From assembly GCA_030737835.1 (NCBI GenBank), contig CM060849.1, positions 1,178,001 to 1,242,000 of the forward strand: a DNA stretch of 64,000 bases. The letters run 5' to 3'. Every line of letters begins with the position of its first letter. Position 1 is the stretch's first letter. This DNA comes from Acorus gramineus (taxonomy: Eukaryota; Streptophyta; Magnoliopsida; Acorales; Acoraceae). Shown here one piece after another: positions 41,438 through 53,556 of the stretch. The notes beneath the pieces are model-generated. The model worked only from the letters and a program-made list of their open reading frames with translations, ran no database searches and was not told the origin of the DNA. The position numbers and the translations under genes were made by a program.

Positions 41438-44297
41438 CCCCTGGTCCACCCGGTAGCCTCTCCCACCCTCGTGGCCTCCGCCTAGTCCTCTGACAGGTAT
41501 AGCCAATGCCGGGGAGTTCCTACATCGGATCTAACGAAGGGGAGAACGATTCCACGCTCGCGACATCATTCGTTAACCCTCTCCCGGGTAGTATCTACAA
41601 CCCGATCTCCTCAACTCACCGCTCTACACCCTTGGTCCGCCAGTAGCCCTTTCCCACCCTCGTGGCCTCCACCTAGTCCACTCCCACCATCCGTACTGTC
41701 CGACACATCGGAGGTACCTACGGACGGGAGCCCTCTGTCAGGTACAGCCAACGCCGGGGAGTTCCTACATCGATCCAACGAAGGGGAGAACGATCCCATG
41801 TTCGCAAAGCGAAACCCAAAGGAAAACAACCACTCTCGATACTCGCTTATCGAGATATCACACACATGCATAACAACAACCAACACACTCATATTAACCT
41901 TAAAGTAGTCATAGTCCCTAAACGGGAGTAACTACACAAGCTAGTGGGTCGTAACATCGCCGACCCACCCCACCCTCACCCTCACCCTTTAGGGGTGACA
42001 TGGGCCTCTTGGGACTGACTAGACTGCTATTGACCCTTGGTCCCACCGGGTAGCCTCTCCCACCCTCGTAGCCTCCACCTGGTATACTCCCACGATCAGC
42101 ACAGTCCGACGCATCGGAGGCACCTACAGATGGGAGCCCTCTGTCAGGCCAGCTAACGCCGGGGAGTTCCTACCTCGGATCCCAACCAATAAGGAGAAGA
42201 CAGCCTACTCACACGCATGCGATCCTCTTGGATCCGTCGACAACGCTTCCTAACATTTCTAATGTCATGAATTCTCAAGAATTCCTCCAGGGCGCATAAC
42301 TAAGATGCAGGGAAACCTATATTATAACCTTGTGGTTATAATATTCTCTAAGGCATGCTTACAACAATATAATCACATAATCCCATCTTGATTTAAATAA
42401 ATTAAACTAAATGGGAACATGCATAGGTCGGGGCTTTGCAATCAAAAGGACATGGTGTCAGGATGCATTTCCTTAGCATACAAGGTCTAATGTGGCATGG
42501 TTATATCATAGCATTTGATATAAGGGTGCATATCCCTAGCATACGAGTCTAGGGTGGCATACATATTATTTACATATTATAGTTAGGGGGCCCCATCGAT
42601 GCGCGACGCGCGCCTATGCGGGTCGAGCGCATCCCTAGAGAGGGGCGGGGGGGAGATTGGAATCAAACCACTCATCTTAACAACCCGGGACCTCGCGCAT
42701 CCCACCCGACGAGATCTGCAAGGTAGGGGCATCCAACTGGTGAGAAACAACACAATTTACACATAGAAATCATTAGAAATACCCCATACTCGGACAAGCA
42801 TGCATACGGGCTCGCACGCATGCGAGCACGCACGTGAGTCCGAGTGCCCCGACACCTACCCGAACACTTGGGCAGCAACACGCATGGCCCCCCGCACGCA
42901 CACGCACAAATGCGCACGCACCCCAGCACCATCGGTGCACTGTCGCGTGCCCCCCGCGTGCCCAGAGGCGCTGCCGCACGCGCGCGCACGCTCGCGGGCG
43001 CCCGCGCGCACCGCGCGTCCAGTCCAGCGCGTACCCGCGCACACTTCGCCCCCCGCGCAGCACCCCGCGCACGCCCCAGCACGCGCACGCACGCGCGCGC
43101 GTGCACTGGTCCCCAGCCCCGCGCCCAGGCGCACACTCGCGTGCACTCCCTCGCGCGCACCCGCGCACACTCGCGTGCACTCCCTCGCGCACCCCTGCTC
43201 GTGCCAGCACCCGCGCGCACTCCCAGGCGCACCCACGCACTCGCGCGCACGTGCCCGCGCGAGTCTGTCCACCCGACTGCGCCTGCCAGCGCCTGTCTGC
43301 GCGCCCGCCTGCGCGCGCAAGCGCGCAGACGCCCCGAAACGCACGCCCTGCCAACCCTTAACCCTTTTTAACCCTCCCCAACCTCTCACACACACCCTAA
43401 CCCATCTACCTAGCATGCATGACCTCCCTAACATCCCCTTAAGCCATGAAAACCAAGAAAAGAAGGGGAGGAGCTCACCTTGGAGGGGGAACGAAAGGGG
43501 GAGGTTCGGGGGCCCTCGACGCACCCGCGACCACCTCAACCACCACCACCACCTCAGCCCTCCTCAACCCTCCAATGGCTGCAAATCAGGGGGGGGGGGA
43601 AACCATGAAAAGGGAGCTTGAGAGAGAGGAGATCATCCACAACAACACACCCACACAAACCTACTCAAGCACTTGCACCATCTCCTTCACCATCTCTTTT
43701 AGACATTTTCACAAACACCTTGGGGGCTTTGAGAGAGTGAAAGAGGGGTCCAAGATGAGGTTGACGTGGGGAAAAATGGGAGGGGAGAGAGAGAGAGAGA
43801 GAGATATTTATGCAACAAATATCTTAAGAGGGAATGAAATGACCTAATCATCCCTTGACTAGAAATTCTGCGCATGCTTCACTGGAACAGCCATAACTTC
43901 CTCAATATAGCTCCGAATTGCACAATTCCAAGTCCGTTGGAAAGCCAAGAGGATTATCTACAACTTTCATGTTTATGCCAAGATCAAATAATCCTTCTAT
44001 CTAATCCGAAATTAGAGCTAAACATAGAACAGGGCTGCTGCCAGAATTTCCCTCCCCGGGGTATACTTGGAAAAATACCCATAACTTTTACTACAAGAAT
44101 CCAGTTGATCTAATTCCACTTCTGTACGAAAGCTAACTCAAAACTGGACATCTCATAGTAAACTCATATTTAAACCTCTTCATCTTGGATTTTAACAAAA
44201 TCAAATCCAAACACCAAAATGGGAATACATAACTTCTAGGAAAAAATTTTGTACCCAAATTTTCAAACAGAGCGCTCCAAATGACACAGGCACAACA
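41438..44297 (-). mobile_element. Hybrid LTR E, 3' end missing
   Basis: Begins on the minus strand at 44297 with TGTTGTGCCTGTGTCATTTGG and a U3 matching units 2-5 of LTR B2. Further in it has a GC-rich block (42840-43330) introduced by the GTCCGAGTGCCCCGACAC phrase of family A, an exon-1 acceptor (GATTTGCAG near 43575), a degenerate exon 2 (about 42673-42712, 40 nt, donor lost) and a B-type hairpin (42588-42650). It therefore combines A- and B-like modules. Near 41438-41890 it holds two tandem versions of the segment with GGGGAGTTCCTACATCG. The left border is the A4 5' LTR. Confidence 0.75.
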
Positions 44298-45514
44298 CAT
44301 TGTTAGGATTATGTCTTCATATGATATGATCATCTATGTGTCTAGTTGTTATATATGAAATTTGGGGTCATTATGATATCTGTGGTGTAAGTTAGAACCA
44401 GTTTTGCATGGCCTGTCCAGATTCGCGTAGGAATTGACCTGCTTCTAGAAATAATTTGTTTCGGGCTTGTAGAGGCAACATTAGGTTCTAATGTCTTCAT
44501 GGATTATGATCCCAGCATATCAGAGAATGTGCATGATTTATTTCATAATTGTTGGAAGTGTATTGGGTGCTGTGGAGACCAATTAGTAGGGCTGGTTGCA
44601 GCAGGTTTGGCAGTTTTGCTTGGTTGAGTGTCAAGGAGTTGTTTGCATGTGTCTTGGGTGACAATATGGAAGTATCAGGGGTTAGGGCCTTCATGAAGTA
44701 GGCTTATATGTGTGATAGGATGTTCCATATTTTAATTGTGGATCATTGGTTGTGTTTTGCAGATTTTGTAGACCGGACGCGCGACGATCCGGGTATCTGT
44801 GAGTGGTTTGATCCAATCCCCCCCCCCTCGAGATGCACTCGACGTGTGTAGTCGTGCGTCGCGCATCGATGGGGTATCCTAGTTGTACTACTTGTGTAGA
44901 TAAGTAGTATGGCCATGCTTAAACTATAATATGTTAGATATCTTGCATGCTAGGCTTATATTGCATGTATTGTATCCATGTATGAATGATTGTATCGCAT
45001 GCGCCCCTCTAGTATGGGCATGTATTTTTGTAATGTGTATGGATGTATAGAATATGGCATGCCTTAGGTAGTATTGTAATACTACTCCCACCATATTAAT
45101 TGGAATATCCAGCATGATTAAGTCTGGGTTAATAACGGGCACCTACCTAATATCCTTTGCGATAAGACTCGAGGGCGTGGTGTAGTCGTTCGCCCATGCT
45201 AATGGGGCAAAGCTATGACCAGCTTCATGAGATGATGATCTCTCTCACCCTCTCCCTCTGCACGAACTGAGTAAGTAGATGCGATTTCCTACTCGACTCA
45301 GGTTCGTTTGGAATATTGGCATGCACCTGTTAGTGCGCGAGATCGCGCTTGACCCTTTCTTTTAAGTTGGTGATATCCAACGCATGCTTAAGTTATGCCT
45401 TGTGTGCTTATATGATTAATGGCCACGTATGCATGTTTAAGTGGGCCATACCATGTATGCATGTTGTATGATTTGTTGTTTATGATGTAAATCCATGTTA
45501 GGGGTCACCCTTAT
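44298..45514 (+). mobile_element. Family B LTR (B3), first segment
   Basis: B LTR sequence starting inside the tandem-unit region, with the 36-nt exon (44763-44798), donor GTGAGTGG and hairpin (about 44825-44872). It is interrupted at 45514 by LTR B4 and resumes at 50031. CTTAT at 45510-45514 is the left target duplication of B4. Confidence 0.9.
44763..44798 (+). other. Candidate 36-nt LTR exon, copy B3
   Basis: Acceptor TTTTGCAG, donor GTGAGTGG, exactly 36 nt. The phase-1 frame is open. Confidence 0.5.
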
Positions 45515-46617
45515 TGTCACGCCCCAGGGCGGCCGTCCCCGAGACGTGGCAATAATAAAATATCAGCTATCAATACCTGAGGTCAATAAAGACTCCAACA
45601 ACAACACACAAGGTGGCAAAGCAAGGATAATGATAACTGACTGAAAAGCGGAAGCATAATATATAAACAATGTCTGTAAACCAAAAACATTATTACAGAC
45701 TCGAATACACAATCACTGTCCTGTGAGAGCCAAGTCTAGACCAAAGAAAATACAACATGTGCCACATGCACGATTTACAATACATACAATGACTCTAGGA
45801 CTGTTGACAGCCTCGCACTCGCCACCCGCCGGAAGAATGCTCCACGCCCATAAGACCACGCCACAGGAAAGCTCCAGCTCCACGCCCAACACTGCCCCTT
45901 AAAAGAAACAGTATGCGAGGGGTGAGCTACAAGCTCAGTGAGTGGCTGGAAACCAATCACCATACAACAGTTCAATACTAAGGCAATTTCCTTTCAAGGA
46001 AAACATGGGTAGAAACCCATGGATAACACGGTCACGTGACGGCGCGACCAACCTCACCCTCACCCTCACCCTCACTCCTGGAGGGAGACTCTTGGGACTT
46101 TTGGGGAGAGACCATACCGTTGGTCGAGGAGACCCGGGATTACTGGTCTACACAACACTACTGGATCATCTACATCGAGATAACTGCCCAACGATGTCTT
46201 TGAACATCGATACGAGACCGGACCCAACAACTATGGGAACGGACGAACAACGAATGGGTCACGCGGTGACGTGTCTTCACCTCATCCTCACCCTCACTCC
46301 CGGAGGGAGACTCTTGGGACTTTTGGAAGAGACCTAGACTGCTCTACACCCTTGGTCCACCGGTAGCCCTTTCCCCACGTAGCCTCTACCTGGTATACTC
46401 CCACAATCAGTACGCTTCCGAACGCATCGGTAGTACCTACGGATGGGAGCCCTCTGTCAAGACAGCTTTTCCAACGCCGGGGAGTTCCTACATCGGATCC
46501 AATGAAGGGGAGAACGATTCCACGCTCGCAATATCATTCGTTAGCCCTCTCCCGGGTAGCCTCTACCTAGTACACTCCCATGATCAGTACGCTTCCGAAC
46601 GCATCGGTGGTACCTAC
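45515..46617 (-). mobile_element. Family B LTR (B4), left part
   Basis: Starts with the complement of GGGGCGTGACA. Inserted in B3 in reverse orientation with a perfect CTTAT duplication (45510-45514 and 50031-50035). Contains the B last exon near 45897. Cut at 46617 by element A6. Only about 55 bp of its other end remain (about 49975-50030), so most of B4 was deleted after A6 landed. Confidence 0.9.
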
Positions 46618-49384
46618 TGTTATATATGTGTCACTTTTAACCTTCTGGTAACCATTGGACCATTCTGGCAGTTTTTCAGGTTTTTCGTTTTTCGGTCGGA
46701 ACTGCTAAAATTTCAGGCTTTTAGCTATCACCCTGAGATGGAGGGTTTCGATTGAAAATGGTACTGCATATTATGTGTCCTGGTGCCATTCCAAGCCGCT
46801 CACGAAAATTTCGTCGAATTCCGGTAACGTTTCAGAATTTCACAGTTCCGGGGCGTATCCGGATTTTGACCGAGCGAGAAGTCATTGGGAGAGTTGACTT
46901 GGTCAAGTGGGCCCATAGACTTGGTCAACCCCTTTTGTTTTTATTTGTGGTTGAGTTGACCTAAGTCAAAACCCACTTAAAACCCCCTAATCCTCACTTA
47001 AACCTAATTAATCCTCTCTTAACCCTAATCTAAGTGAGGGATTATATATAAGTGAATCTAAAATTAGCCCCCCACTATTCATCTTCTTCTCCACTTGATT
47101 TCTCTCTCCCCCTCTCTCTTTTCTTGGGTTTGACCCACCTAGGGTGCTTGAAATAAAAAACACAAAGAATTGAAAGGTTAGATCTCATCCCGATCTATCT
47201 ATGGGTGGTCTCGGATTCGAGTTCCGACGAGTTTGACCCCCTCTAGCACCCTCTTTTCTCCTCTGATTTCAGCCCCTTTGAGGGTGGAAAGAGTTCTTGG
47301 TGGTGGAGGGCTTTGGGGAGGTGTTTCGGTGCACGAAGAGCTCCCGGTCTTTCCTTCCTTCCTTTCCTTCCTAGGGTAAGCTCTCTTTCCTTCCTTTTCT
47401 TGCTTAGATGCTTGTTAGGAGGGTAGTTTTGAGGGCTGGTGGCTGTTGGTGGCTGTTGGTGGTGATTGGAGGCCATTGGTGGCCGGTGGGTGGTGGTGGA
47501 GTGGCTCGGGCAGGGTGGGCTGTTCCGGGTAGGCAGGCAGGCAGGGCAGGCATGCTAGCAGGGCAGCGTGGGCGTGCGCGCGGGTGGAGCTCGGTTCAGG
47601 CGCATGCGGGCAGTGGCGCGCGCAGGCAAGCAGGCGTTGGCAGGCGAGCTGCGGGCAGGCGCGTTGGGCGCGTGCTGACGGGCTCGCTGGGCGCGTGCGG
47701 TCGGGCGCGCTGGGCGCAGTGCGCGGCGTGCGCGCGGAGCGCTGCACAGGGGCGCGTGGGCGAGCAGTCGGTGCGAGCGGGGAGTGTGAGCGGGCAGGTG
47801 TGCGGGCGCTGCGCTAGGGGACAATCGGTGAGTGGGACAATCCAACCCAGTAGGGAGGCGTACTACTCACTTGGGAGTGTATTGCCCTCCCCTGGGGCAC
47901 CATGGATTTATATTAACCTGTTGTAATGTGTAATCCATGTAAGCATGATTAAAATGTAGTATGCATGCTACCCTAGACTTTGTATGTTAGGGACTTGCAC
48001 CCTTAGGATATGTGTAAGAGCCGTGCATCCTGTCACCTTGCTATCATGTTAGGAAAGCCTCGGCCTATGCATGTGTCCTACTAGTTTAATTTGTTAAATT
48101 AAATGCTAGCATATGTTTAATTGCATGCCTTAGATAATATTATAGGGAGGGGCCTTGCGAGGTCAACATTGAGACCCGGGTTAGGGTACTCCGTGTTCCT
48201 TGTTTGGTTGTCGGGATGTCCTATATCGGGACCTCACGCTGCCCTCCCAAGGTTTCTTTCCCAATAATATTATACCCTTGTTACTATTATTATTATGCAT
48301 GTTCCCCGCATCTTGGTTATGCGCCCTGGAGGAATTCTGAAGAATTCATGACATTAGAGTTGTTATGATGTGTTGTCTGCGGATCCGAGTGGATCATATG
48401 CGATGGATAGGCTGTTCTGTTCCCTTCGTTGGATCCGTGTAGAGACTACCCCGGCGTTGGAAAGGCTGTCCCGTGCAGGGGCTCCCATCAGTAGGCACCT
48501 CCTGATTTGGGACGGACTGTGCTGAATGTGGGGGTGGCCAAACGGCCTACGGAGTGGGGAGAGACTATCGGTGGACCAAGGGTGACCATCAGCCTAGTCA
48601 GTCCCAATATCCTATGTCACCATATTGAGGGGTGAGGGTGAGGGATGTGGTGGGTCGGCGATGTAGTGACCCACTGGATTGTAAGTCCCAATATCCTATG
48701 TCACCTATTGAGGGGTGAGGGTGAGGGTGTAGTGGGTTGGCGATAGCGACCCGCTGGATTTGTGTAGTTAGTCCCAATATCCTTTGTCACCTATTGAGGG
48801 GTGAGGGTGAGGGTGTAGTGGGTTGGCGATAGCGACCCATTGGACTGTATAGCTGTTGCCATTTTGTGGCTTTTAATAATGAGATTGTGGATTATTAAGA
48901 ATATCTGGTTGTGGTTAATATAACTGTGTTGCATGGGTTGTGCTGTTCACTGAGCGTGTGGCTCACCCCTCGCATAATATTTTTCTCCAGTGTCATCTGA
49001 GTCGGATCTGGAGGAAGAGCTCCGCGAGGGACTTCATCAGTAGCGGAGTAGCGCCACGTCCCGCGAGTATCAGAGGCTATCAGCATCCCTTGTGATTGTA
49101 TGTATTTATTCCGTGCTTGGGCACGCGTCTGTGTATTATTGGATGTCTTTATATATATTGGCTCTCACAGGACAGTTGATTATGTATCGAGTCTGTAATA
49201 TGTTTTTGGATTACAGATTCAGTCTTTTAGCTTCCGCTATTGGTGTATATATCATGTCAGCCCTGCTTTTGTTGTCCTTGTTGTCATTTTAGCTGTTGTG
49301 TGAGTATGTTATTGAACTCCTGTTATACTGATATCATATATACACTTGCAGCGTCCCGGGGTCGGCCGGCCCTGGGGCGTGACA
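46618..49384 (+). mobile_element. Element A6, 5' LTR
   Basis: 2767 bp, TGTTATATATG to GGGGCGTGACA, followed by PBS and gag. TATA-like ATTATATATAAG near 47043. An internal deletion near 47820 removes exon 2 up to its last bases, but the GTGAGT donor (47827) and hairpin (47853-47891, third arm variant) remain. Three G-rich minisatellite units (48630-48860). Last exon 48991-49043. Confidence 0.92.
48991..49043 (+). other. Candidate last LTR exon, acidic tail, copy A6
   Basis: Acceptor TTTTTCTCCAG, phase-1 core SESDLEEELREGLHQ, TAG. Lies 463 bases upstream of the A6 gag ATG. Confidence 0.5.
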
Positions 49385-49389
49385 AAAGT

Positions 49390-49401
49390 TGGTATCAGAG
49401 C
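49390..49401 (+). promoter_or_regulatory. Primer-binding site of element A6
   Basis: TGGTATCAGAGC, initiator tRNA-Met complement, five bases after the LTR end. Confidence 0.95.
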
Positions 49402-49505
49402 CAATGGTCCTGTCAGAGCCAATGGTCTTCTTTTCGTAGAGATGAGTCCTAGGATTTCTATATGAGTATTCTGATCCTAGTGTCTGGTTTTCTTAGGTTG
49501 CTGAT

Positions 49506-49970
49506 ATGCCTCCTCGCAGAGGACGGCGCGGACATGGTCCCTCTCGACCTTTGGAGGTTTCCGGACCTACTAGAGGCGAGGATGCTACTGGAGAGTCCAC
49601 GGCTGTGAGGCCAGGATCGGCGCAGGAGCCTCCCGCATGGGAACGTGCGTTCGCTCGGATAGCGGATTTAGTGGAGACTCAGACCAAGGCATTGGAGGCC
49701 CAGACCAGAGTGTTGGTAGAGCAAGCGCGGGAGATCCAGGAGCTGAGGGCGGCCCGTGATGCAGTTCCACAGGTCCCCTTGGTGGCAGATCCGCCTGTGG
49801 TACCCGAAGTACCCCCAATCCCCGTGGTGGTTCCGGCGGTGAGAGTTCAGGATCCCCTGGTGAGGGAGGTGGAGCTGGAGGCTGCAGCTCGAGTGTAGCA
49901 GAGTGGCCTCGCAGCCTTTCTGAAGCTCCACCCTCCCGAGTTCTATGACCAGTTGCCGGATCTGAAATAG
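49506..49970 (+). pseudogene. A6 gag N-terminal fragment
   Basis: ATG at 49506 (MPPRRGRRGHGPSRPLE), basic start, then WERAFARIADLVETQ, a coiled stretch QTRVLVEQAREIQELRAARD, and a Pro/Val-rich linker. A stop comes at 49896-49898, after which LAAFLKLHPPEFYDQL still recalls the capsid start. The remainder is lost at a junction with the end of B4 near 49970. Undamaged frame for 130 codons. Confidence 0.88.
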
Positions 49971-49974
49971 GCGT

Positions 49975-50030
49975 GACAGAGAAGTGACCGAGGCTTAACC
50001 AAAATGACTCCAAATTACTCAGGCATAACA
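49975..50030 (-). mobile_element. Terminal remnant of LTR B4
   Basis: On the minus strand this is the family B start (TGTTATGCCTGAG) and the next ~40 bp (GGTTAAGCCTCGGTCAC). Ends exactly at 50030, followed by the CTTAT duplication. Confidence 0.85.
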
Positions 50031-51776
50031 CTTATGGTCAATTATTAGACGATTGTGCATATGGTTCATGCACATAGCTAGATATAATTCTCCTGGATAT
50101 ATTTATATGCGCATGTTAAAAACTGATAGGCCTATCTGAAATAGGCGTGGGTATGACCCATTGTCGGGTTGTACCTTATTAGTTAGAGCGCTAGCGATGT
50201 AATCGCCCCGTGCATCTGAGCGATGCACTCGTTTGGAATTAAGGAGAATTCATTATCTTATCGGTTTTGTTAAGCCGGTAGTTGGGGCATTAAGCTAGAC
50301 CTACCCATGCTAGGCGTGTACATGAACTGCCTGTTGGGTTATGTGCCCTGGGGATTATTTCTGCGTGAGAGCAGAGGCAATGCCCCTTGTGTTCGAGCGA
50401 TGCAACCGCGTGGGAGTACAACAGTGTTCGCTATCATCGATATGTGATTATCGAGAGTAGTTGTTTTTCCATTGGGTTCGCTTTGCGAACATGGAGTGTT
50501 TCCTCCCAATGTCGTCCGTGTTGAAGCGGCCCAGGTTGTAGCTATCCTGACAGAGGGCCCCCACCTGTAGGTACTATCGATGCATGCGGCAAGATGTACT
50601 GATCGTGGGGGTATACCAGGTAGAGGCTACCCGGGAGAGGGCTAACGAATGATATTGCAAGCGTGGAATCGTTCTCCCCTTCGTTAGATCCGATGTAGGA
50701 ACTTCCCGGCGTTGGAAAAGCTGTCCTGACAGAGGGCTCCCATCCGTAGGTACCACCGAGGCGTTCGGAAGCGTACTGATCGTGGGAGTATACCAGGTAG
50801 TGACTACCCGGGGAAAGGGCTACCGGTGGACCAAGGGTGTAGAGGAGTCTAATCTCTCCAAAAGTCCTATGTCACTTGTAAAGGGTGAGGGTGAGGATGA
50901 GGTGAAGACACGTCGTCGCGTGACCCATTCGTGGTTCGTCCATTCCCATAGTTGTTGGGTCCAGTTGCGTATCGATGCTCAAAGACATCGTTGGGCAGTT
51001 ATCTCGATGTAGATGATCCAGTAGTGTTGTGTAGACCAATAATTCCGGGTCTCGTTGACCAACGGTATGGTCTCTCCCCAAGAGACCCAAGAGTCTCCCT
51101 CCAGGAGTGAGGTTGAGGGTGAGGTTGGTGATCTAGTAGTGTTGTGTGGACCAGTAATTCCGCGTCTCTTCGACCAACGGTATGGTCTCTCCCCAAGAGT
51201 CCCAAGAGTCTTCCTCCGGGAGTGAGGGTGAGGGTGAGGTTGGTCGCGCCGCCGCGTGACCCTGTTATCCATGGGTTTCCACCCATGTTTTCCTTGAAAG
51301 GAAATTGCTTTAGTATTAAACTGTTGTATGGTGATTGGTTTCGAGCCACTCACTGAGCTTGTAGCTCACCCCTCGCATATTGTTTCTTTTCAGGGGCAAT
51401 GTTGGGCGTGGAACTGGAGCTTCCTTGTGGCGTTGTCTTATGGGCATGGAGCGTTCTTCTGACGGGTGGCGAGTGCGAGGCTGTCAGCAGTCCTAGAGTC
51501 ATTTTATGTATTGTAAATCGTGCATATGGCACATGTTGTATTTTATTTGGTCTAGACTTAGCTCTCACAGGACAGTGATTGTGTATTCGAGTCTGTAATA
51601 ATGTTTTTGATTTACAAACATTGTTTAAATATTATGCTTCCGCTTTTCAGTCAGTTATCATTATCTTTGCTTTGCCACTTTGTGTGTTGTTGTTGGAGTC
51701 TTTATTGACCTCAGGTATTGATAGCTGATATTTTATTATTGCCACGTCTCGGGGACGGCTGCCATGAGGCGTGACA
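50031..51776 (+). mobile_element. Family B LTR (B3), second segment and 3' end
   Basis: Continues B3 after the B4/A6 insertion. It carries the GAATTC-like palindrome (one arm changed), the TGAGC-loop-GCTCA stem before the acceptor (about 51353) and the last exon (about 51393). Ends AGGCGTGACA at 51776. No PBS follows. Confidence 0.9.
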
Positions 51777-51971
51777 ATTTGATCCAACCCCCCCCCCTTG
51801 AGATGCGCTCGACGCGCGTAGTCTTGCGTCGCGCATCGATGGGGCACCCTAGCTATACTACTTATGTAGATAAGTAGTACGGCCATTCTTAAACTATAAT
51901 ATGTTAGATATCTTGCATGCTAGGCTTATATTGCATGTATTGTATCCATGTGTGAATGATTGTATCGCATG
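51777..51971 (+). mobile_element. Family B LTR fragment (B5)
   Basis: Matches the B body from just after the exon-2 donor, including the long hairpin (about 51800-51842). It is cut at 51971 by LTR A7. Confidence 0.8.
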
Positions 51972-53556
51972 TGTTATATATGTGTCACTCTTAACCTTCT
52001 GGTAACCATTGGAGCATTCTGGCAGTTTTTCGATTTTTTTAGTTTTTCGATCGGAACCGCTAAAATTTTGGACTGTTAGCTATCGTCCTGAGTTAGAGGA
52101 CTCCGATTGAAAATCTAACTGCATATTATGTGTCCTGGTGCCATTTAAGGCCTCTCATGAAAATTTCATCGAATTCCGGTACGTTTTAGAATTTCACAGT
52201 TCCGGGGCGTATCCGGGTTTTGACCGAGCGAGAAGTCATTGGGAGACTTTGACTTGGTCAATGTGGACCTTGACTTGGTCAAATGGTTTTGGCTTTTAGT
52301 GTGGTTGGGTTGACTAGGGTCAAACCTCACCTAAGTTAACCTAAACCTAGCTTAAGCCCTAATTAATCTTGATTAGCCCTAATCCAAGTGAGTTGACTAT
52401 TTAAAGAGAGCAAAAAGGTTGCCCACTATTCATTGTCTTCTCCAAATCATTTTCTCTCTCCCCCCCTCTCTTTTTCAAGCTTTTGAGCCCCTTAGAGTGC
52501 TTAAAACTTAAAACCTAAATCATAGAAAGGCTAAATCGCGTCCCGATCTACGCCCCGGTGTTCTCGGATTCGAATTCCGAGAAGTTTGGCCCCTTCATCC
52601 CGCCTCTATTCTCCCCTGATTTGGGCCATTTCAAGGGCCAAGGGAGATCCCGGCGTTGGAGGCCTTTGGGGAGAGGTTTCGGTGCGCGGAGAGCAACCGA
52701 GCATCCTTGCTTTCCCTTGGTAAGCCCTTTTTCCTCTCTTTCCTTGCATAGATGCTTGTTAGGATGATGGTTTTGGGGTAGGGAGGCGGTCGGTGGCTGT
52801 GGGTGGCCGTCGGAGGGCTGTGGGTGGTGGTCGGAGGCCATGGGGGGGGGGGGGGGGGGCGGTGGTAGGAGTTGGGTGGTCGAGTAGGGAGGCTAGCTGT
52901 CCCGGGTAGGCTGGGAGCAGGCGCACCAGATTGCCGGGCGCGCGAGTGCGTGCGCGGGCGTGCGCTCGGGGGGTGCAGGGGGAGGCGTGCTGGGTAGGGG
53001 TGCTCGGGCAGCAGGCGGGCAGTGCTCAGGCAGCAGGCAAGCGGTGCTCGGGCCACTCGGTGATGCGCGCAGGCAGGCAGCGCGGGCAGGCTGGCAGGCG
53101 CACTGGGCGCGTGCTGCCAGGCGCGCTGGGCGCGCGTTGCCGAGCCTGCGCGTGGGCGCTGGGTGAGGGTCCCAGGTGCTGGGCGCTGGGCGCTGGGTCG
53201 CGGATGCTGGGTGTGCTGGGGCGCGGGGCAGAGGTGCAGGCATGCGCGCGGGGCGCTGGGTAGAGGTGCAGGCGTGCGCGCGGTGAGGTGAGCAGTGGGT
53301 GCGAGCGGGCGGGGTGCGCGTGCGGGGCGCTGCGCTGGGGCGCAGTGCGCACGGGTGCACCCGGGGCTAGGCGAGCTGCTAGTCGAGTGGGTGATGCGAG
53401 CGGTGGTGCGCGCGGGGTGCGCGCGGAGCGAGGCGAGGGCAGCGGAGGTGCGCGCGGGGCGAGGCGCTTGGCGCGCGGGGTATGCGGTGTGCGCGCGGGC
53501 CAGCGCGGGGCGTGCGGTGTGCACGCGGGTTGCTGCGCTAGGGCGCAGTGGGCGCG
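51972..53556 (+). mobile_element. Family A LTR (A7), 5' half only
   Basis: Starts TGTTATATATG at 51972. TATA-like CTATTTAAAG near 52388, exon-1 donor at 52719/52720 in the same phase as A5, a G homopolymer (about 52843-52859) and a GC block (about 52920-53556). It stops in the GC block and is joined to A8 gag in opposite orientation at a short shared CAGTCGAT-like stretch. Confidence 0.85.
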
